Below are positions 60,334 to 64,000 of a DNA stretch of 64,000 nucleotides, piece after piece. Below the pieces are notes generated by a model. The model saw only the letters and a list, made by a program, of their open reading frames with translations, did not search any database and was not told the origin of the DNA. The translations under genes were made by a program, and so were the position numbers. Within the stretch, counting starts at the first letter, position 1. Each line of letters opens with the position of its first letter. This DNA is from Fratercula arctica (taxonomy: Eukaryota; Chordata; Aves; Charadriiformes; Alcidae): the NCBI GenBank assembly GCA_947846985.1, contig CANTUZ010000007.1, positions 34,786,355 to 34,850,354 on the forward strand, in the 5' to 3' direction.

Positions 60334-63300
60334 TCATTGGCTATTCTCCCCCAAAATCAAGTCCCCATGAGGTACACATCGGACTTCCCCATCCTGCCGC
60401 ATTACCCACCAAGTGCACCCAGGTCCTTGGGCAAAAGCAATCCCACGGATGGGTTTGCCTCTGCCTGAGGCAGGACTAACCCAGACTGTCTTCCCCAACA
60501 TATTCTTCATGTGCACTACAGGGACCTTATCCCCTTCTACAGTACGTGGAAGTTTTGACTGGGCAGGGCCAGCCCGATTGGTAGATCCCCTGGTATTAAC
60601 TAGCCAGGTAGCCTTTGCTAAATGTGCATCCCAATGTTTTAAGGTCCCACCACCCATTGCTCTCAGTGTAGTTTTTAACAGTCCATTGTACCGTTCTATC
60701 TTCCCAGAGGCTGGTGCATGATAGGGGATGTGATATACCCACTCAATACCATGCTCTTTGGCCCAGGTGTCTATGAGGCTGTTTCGGAAATGAGTCCCAT
60801 TGTCCGACTCAATTCTCTCTGGGGTACCATGTCGCCACAGGACTTGCTTTTCAAGGCCCAGGATAGTATTCCGGGCAGTGGCATGGGGCACAGGGTATGT
60901 TTCCAGCCATCCAGTGGTTGCTTCCACCATTGTGAGCACATAGCGCTTGCCTTGACGGGTTCGTGGCAGTGTGATATAATCAATCTGCCAGGCCTCCCCA
61001 TATTTATATTTCAACCATCGTCCTCCATACCAAAGAGGCTTCAAACGCTTGGCTTGCTTGATTGCAGCGCATGTCTCACATTCATGGATGACCTGTGCAA
61101 TAGTGTCCATGGTCAAGTCCACCCCTCGGTCACGAGCCCATCTATATGTCGCATCTCTTCCTTGGTGGCCTGAGGTCTCATGGGCCCACCGAGCTATGAA
61201 TAGTTCACCCTTACGTTGCCAATCCAGATCCACTTGAGCCACTTCAATCCTAGCAGCCCGATCCACCTGCTGGTTGTTCTGATGTTCCTCCGTGGCCCGA
61301 TTCTTCGGTACGTGGGCATCTACATGGCGTACTTTCACAACCAGATTCTCTATCCGGGCAGCAATATCTTGCCATAGTTCAGCAGCCCAGATGGGTTTGC
61401 CTCTGCGCTGCCAGTTGCCCTGCTTCCACTGCTGTAACCATCCCCACAGAGCATTTGCCACCATCCATGAGTCGGTGTAGAGATAAAGTACTGGCCATCT
61501 TTCTCGCTCGGCGATGTCCAAAGCCAGCTGAATGGCTTTCACCTCTGCAAACTGGCTCGATTCACCTTGTCCTTCACTGGCTTCTGCAACTTGTCGTGTA
61601 GGACTCCACACAGCAGCCTTCCACTTTCGATGCTTTCCCACAATCCGGCAGGACCCATCAGTGAACAGGGCATATTGCTTCTCATTTTCTGGTAGTTTAT
61701 TATATGGTGGGGCCTCTTCCGCACGCGTCACCTCCTCCTCTGGTGACATTCCAAAATCCTTGCCTTCTGGCCAGTCCATGATCACTTCCAGAATTCCTGG
61801 GCGACTGGGGTTTCCCATTCGAGTTCGCTGTGTGATCAGTGCAATCCACTTACTCCATGTAGCATCAGTTGCATGATGTGTGGTGGGGACCCTTTCTTTG
61901 AACATCCAACCCAGCACCGGCAGTCGAGGTGCTAAGAGGAGCTGTGCTTCTGTACCAACCACCTCCGAGGCAGCTCGAACCCCTTCATATGCTGCCAAGA
62001 TCTCCTTTTCTGTTGGAGTGTAGCGCGCTTCGGATCCTCTGTATCCCCGACTCCAAAACCCTAGGGGTCGACCTCGGGTCTCCCCTGGTGCCTTCTGCCA
62101 GAGGCTCCAGGTAGGGCCATTCTCCCCAGCTGCGGTGTAGAGCACATTTTTCACATCTTGTCCTGCCCGGACTGGCCCCAGGGCCACTGCATGGACTATT
62201 TCCTGTTTGATTTGTTCAAAAGCTTGTCGTTGCTCAGGACCCCATTTAAAATCATTCTTCTTCCGGGTTACTTGATACAGAGGGCTTACAATCAGACTGT
62301 AATCTGGGATATGCATCCTCCAAAAACCCACAATGCCTAAGAAAGCTTGTGTTTCCTTTTTGCTAGTTGGTGGAGACATAGCTGCTATTTTGTTGATCAC
62401 ATCCATTGGGATTTGGCGGCGTCCATCTTGCCATTTTATTCCTAAGAACTGGATCTCCTGTGCAGGTCCCTTGACCTTACTTCGTTTTATGGCAAAACCA
62501 GCTTTCAGAAGGATTCGGACTATTTTATTCCCTTTCTCAAAAACTTCTTCAGCTGTGTTTCCCCATACAATGATGTCATCAATATACTGCAGATGTTCTG
62601 GAGCTTCACCCTGTTCCAGTGCAGTCTGGATCAGTCCATGGCAAATGGTGGGGCTGTGTTTCCACCCCTGGGGCAGTCGATTCCAGGTGTACTGGATGCC
62701 CCTCCAAGTGAAAGCAAACTGTGGCCTGCACTCTGCTGCCAAAGGGATTGAGAAAAATGCATTCGCTATATCAATCGTGGCATACCACTTGGCTGCCTTA
62801 GACTCCAGTTCATACTGGAGTTCTAGCATATCCGGCACAGCAGCGCTCAGTGGTGGCGTGACTTCATTCAGGCCACGATAGTCTACAGTTAGCCTCCACT
62901 CTCCATTGGATTTTCGCACCGGCCATATAGGACTGTTAAAAGGCGAGCGAGTCTTACTGATCACTCCTTGAACCTCTAGTTGACGAATCAGCTTATGGAT
63001 GGGAATCAGAGAGTCTCGGTTAGTGCGATATTGCCGCCGATGCACCGTTGTGGTAGCAATCGGCACCTGCTGTTCTTCGACCCTCAACAACCCCACAACA
63101 GAAGAATCCTCTGAGAGACCAGGCAAGGTGGACAACTGTCTAACTTCCTCCGCCTCCAAGGCAGCTATGCCAAAGGCCCATCGATACCCCTTTGGGTCCT
63201 TAAAATACCCTCTCCTGAGGTAATCTATACCAAGGATGCATGGAGCATCTGGGCCAGTCACAATGGGATGCTTTTGCCACTCATTCCCAGTTAGGCTCAC

Positions 63301-63519
63301 TTCAGCCTCCAGTACAGTCAACTCTTGGGATCCCCCTGTGACCCCAGAAATACAAATGGGTTCTGCCCCTCTATAGCTTGATGGTATCAGAGTGCACTGT
63401 GCTCCTGTGTCCACTAGAGCCTTATACTCCTGTGGGTCTGATGTGCCAGGCCATCGAATCCACACTGTCCAATAAACCCGGTTGTCCCTTTCCTCCACCT
63501 GGCTGGAGGCAGGGCCCCT
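60334..63519 (-). CDS. pol: ERVL-like pol polyprotein (protease, RT, RNase H, integrase)
   Basis: This is the enzyme polyprotein that copies and integrates the element. The frame is open for 1,061 codons from the codon after the gag UAG (63522-63520) to the stop at 60334. No ATG marks a separate start, and the GTG at 63498 is unlikely to be one, so expression probably needs readthrough from gag. Residues below are numbered from that GTG. The aspartic protease has VDTGAQ (DTGA 30-33) and ILGIDYL (88-94). The reverse transcriptase has TIDIANAFF (Asp243), LPQGW (275-279) and YIDD (305-308, at 62586-62575). RNase H has Asp614, Glu652, Asp676 and Asp746, a full set. The integrase zinc domain has His773, His778, Cys807 and Cys810. 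The integrase core has Asp840, Asp899 and Glu935, with 35 residues between the last two. A Trp-rich C-terminal domain ends the protein, and no dUTPase follows. No stop or frameshift breaks the frame, so the copy is coding-competent in appearance. Activity is not shown. Confidence 0.93.
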   Translation of the reverse strand, partial: RGPASSQVEERDNRVYWTVWIRWPGTSDPQEYKALVDTGAQCTLIPSSYRGAEPICISGVTGGSQELTVLEAEVSLTGNEWQKHPIVTGPDAPCILGIDYLRRGYFKDPKGYRWAFGIAALEAEEVRQLSTLPGLSEDSSVVGLLRVEEQQVPIATTTVHRRQYRTNRDSLIPIHKLIRQLEVQGVISKTRSPFNSPIWPVRKSNGEWRLTVDYRGLNEVTPPLSAAVPDMLELQYELESKAAKWYATIDIANAFFSIPLAAECRPQFAFTWRGIQYTWNRLPQGWKHSPTICHGLIQTALEQGEAPEHLQYIDDIIVWGNTAEEVFEKGNKIVRILLKAGFAIKRSKVKGPAQEIQFLGIKWQDGRRQIPMDVINKIAAMSPPTSKKETQAFLGIVGFWRMHIPDYSLIVSPLYQVTRKKNDFKWGPEQRQAFEQIKQEIVHAVALGPVRAGQDVKNVLYTAAGENGPTWSLWQKAPGETRGRPLGFWSRGYRGSEARYTPTEKEILAAYEGVRAASEVVGTEAQLLLAPRLPVLGWMFKERVPTTHHATDATWSKWIALITQRTRMGNPSRPGILEVIMDWPEGKDFGMSPEEEVTRAEEAPPYNKLPENEKQYALFTDGSCRIVGKHRKWKAAVWSPTRQVAEASEGQGESSQFAEVKAIQLALDIAERERWPVLYLYTDSWMVANALWGWLQQWKQGNWQRRGKPIWAAELWQDIAARIENLVVKVRHVDAHVPKNRATEEHQNNQQVDRAARIEVAQVDLDWQRKGELFIARWAHETSGHQGRDATYRWARDRGVDLTMDTIAQVIHECETCAAIKQAKRLKPLWYGGRWLKYKYGEAWQIDYITLPRTRQGKRYVLTMVEATTGWLETYPVPHATARNTILGLEKQVLWRHGTPERIESDNGTHFRNSLIDTWAKEHGIEWVYHIPYHAPASGKIERYNGLLKTTLRAMGGGTLKHWDAHLAKATWLVNTRGSTNRAGPAQSKLPRTVEGDKVPVVHMKNMLGKTVWVSPASGRGKPIRGIAFAQGPGCTWWVMRQDGEVRCVPHGDLILGENSQ

Positions 63520-63522
63520 CTA
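63445..63522 (-). promoter_or_regulatory. Candidate UAG readthrough signal with downstream pseudoknot
   Basis: On the minus strand the gag stop UAG (63522-63520) is followed by a 10-nt spacer. A perfect 6-bp stem comes next, CCTCCA (63509-63504) with TGGAGG (63497-63492). Its 6-nt loop GCCAGG (63503-63498) is exactly complementary to CCTGGC (63450-63445), 41 nt beyond the stem, so an H-type pseudoknot is possible. Gammaretroviruses express pol by UAG readthrough stimulated by a pseudoknot starting 8 nt after the stop, and the arrangement here is similar. The pairing is read directly from the sequence. The function is inference, and the long second loop weakens it. Confidence 0.5.
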
Positions 63523-64000
63523 ATACTGGTCATGGTATCCGGTACTCACTTCTTGCAGAAATGACTTGGAGGTTCCTTCAAGAGGATCAGAAGCAAGATC
63601 AGGCCTTATGGTCTGTCTGGGGAACTGCCCACTGGAAACTGGGGCGGCACTTTTCCTGGAGGGATCTCCTTTTGTGGTTGTCCTTCCTTGCAACTCCTGT
63701 ACCCGTGCCCGCAGGATCCAAGTAGGTTGTCCATCCCACTTCCTCATGTCCTCTCCATGGTCTCGCAGGTAGAACCACAGGGTGCCTCGTGGTGTGTACC
63801 CTTTGTACTCTCTCTCTTGAGTGGGGAAATGTCTGCTTCTAATAGCTGAGATGCTGGCCCGTACAGGTGGGGAGTAGGACATATTCTCTTCAAGTTGCTG
63901 AACCTTCCGGGACAGTTTCTCCACAGCTGAGACAAGGGGGGAAGAGAGGCTTTCTTCATATCGCCGGAGCCGGCCAGCCACCTCATCCACCGTTGGTCCT
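63520..64000 (-). CDS. gag: ERVL-like gag, C-terminal part (truncated by window edge)
   Basis: The frame is open from the window edge to the TAG at 63522-63520, giving about 159 codons of the C-terminal portion of the structural polyprotein. The start lies outside. The visible part opens with a heptad-like helical stretch (VSAVEKLSRKVQQLEEN, probably a short coiled coil). A Pro/Ser/Thr-containing linker follows, then a conserved-looking block (YTPRGTLWFYLRDHGEDM, followed by RKWDG). It ends with a polar, disordered-looking tail. It contains no cysteine, so no CCHC zinc knuckle precedes pol, unlike orthoretroviral nucleocapsids but in keeping with spuma/ERVL-type elements. It is in the same frame as pol. 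The gag assignment rests on position and frame more than on a recognised domain. Confidence 0.72.
   Translation of the reverse strand, partial: GPTVDEVAGRLRRYEESLSSPLVSAVEKLSRKVQQLEENMSYSPPVRASISAIRSRHFPTQEREYKGYTPRGTLWFYLRDHGEDMRKWDGQPTWILRARVQELQGRTTTKGDPSRKSAAPVSSGQFPRQTIRPDLASDPLEGTSKSFLQEVSTGYHDQY

Larger units (their letters stand above)
59706..64000 (-). mobile_element. ERVL-like (class III) endogenous retrovirus, partial at window edge
   Basis: A minus-strand provirus. Reading leftwards from 64000 it shows the end of gag, pol, a short noncoding spacer and the 3' LTR. The 5' LTR, primer-binding site and most of gag are outside the window. It has no env, and pol ends with integrase plus a short C-terminal domain, with no dUTPase downstream. 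Same-frame gag and pol with no env and a YIDD reverse transcriptase point to an ERVL relative as found in birds. Base composition is richer in G and C than the host flank. The uninterrupted pol frame implies a fairly recent insertion, but LTR divergence cannot be used with only one LTR visible. Confidence 0.88.

Noticed and set aside
62333..62881. Plus-strand frame of 182 codons inside pol, and other plus-strand frames at 60413-63725
   Set aside because: These are antisense shadows of the conserved pol reading frame and have no independent support.
63496..63498. GTG at 63498 as the start of pol
   Set aside because: The same frame is open upstream to the gag UAG, the codon lies within the likely start of the protease region, and retroviral pol is normally made by readthrough or frameshift rather than from its own start.
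1..64000. CRISPR arrays, bacterial operons, tRNA or rRNA genes
   Set aside because: No regularly spaced direct repeats, no ribosome-binding-site and ORF series, and no cloverleaf with A and B boxes were seen. The repeats present are clearly of avian nuclear type.

Overview
The window looks like non-genic DNA from a bird nuclear genome. The evidence is several CR1 LINE copies of avian type, including the short ATTCTATG-type tail, an AT-rich background with sparse ancient repeats, and an ERVL-like endogenous retrovirus with a long open pol frame. I cannot assign an order or species from sequence alone. I recognise no host protein-coding exon, tRNA, rRNA or CRISPR array. Short or poorly conserved exons and lncRNA exons could be missed by eye.

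Layout. Positions 1 to about 59,390 are intergenic or intronic-like sequence. They hold simple repeats (a CT run of 35 units at 9631-9700, A/T homopolymers, a G-run cluster at 27446-27472), an ancient CR1-type fragment on the minus strand (about 19645-19905), a younger 5'-truncated CR1 on the minus strand (24751-25240), a short CR1 tail (about 29370-29479), two MIR-like SINE remnants (near 27950 and 30800-30950) and a CR1 on the plus strand (45187-45762). Between these lie stretches that read like conserved noncoding DNA: rich in homeodomain-type ATTA cores, free of recognised repeats and with no ORF of note. The clearest are 35520-35860, 41380-41640, 52600-53170, 54130-54310 and 57030-57310. 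That reading is inference, because conservation cannot be tested here.

The right end is the best-supported coding part. A decayed CR1 reverse-transcriptase fragment on the plus strand (59392-59705) is interrupted by a minus-strand endogenous retrovirus that runs from its 3' LTR (59706-60051) to beyond the window edge at 64000. Its pol frame is uninterrupted over 1,061 codons, with protease, reverse transcriptase, RNase H and integrase motifs all present. It follows the tail of gag in the same reading frame after a single UAG codon. There is no env, and the gap between pol and LTR is only about 280 bases. This is the organisation of an intracellular class III (ERVL) element.

The most interesting local signal is the gag-pol junction. 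The UAG is followed after 10 nt by a perfect 6-bp stem whose 6-nt loop is exactly complementary to a site 41 nt further on. This is a candidate readthrough pseudoknot and would explain why one stop codon stands in an otherwise intact gag-pol frame.
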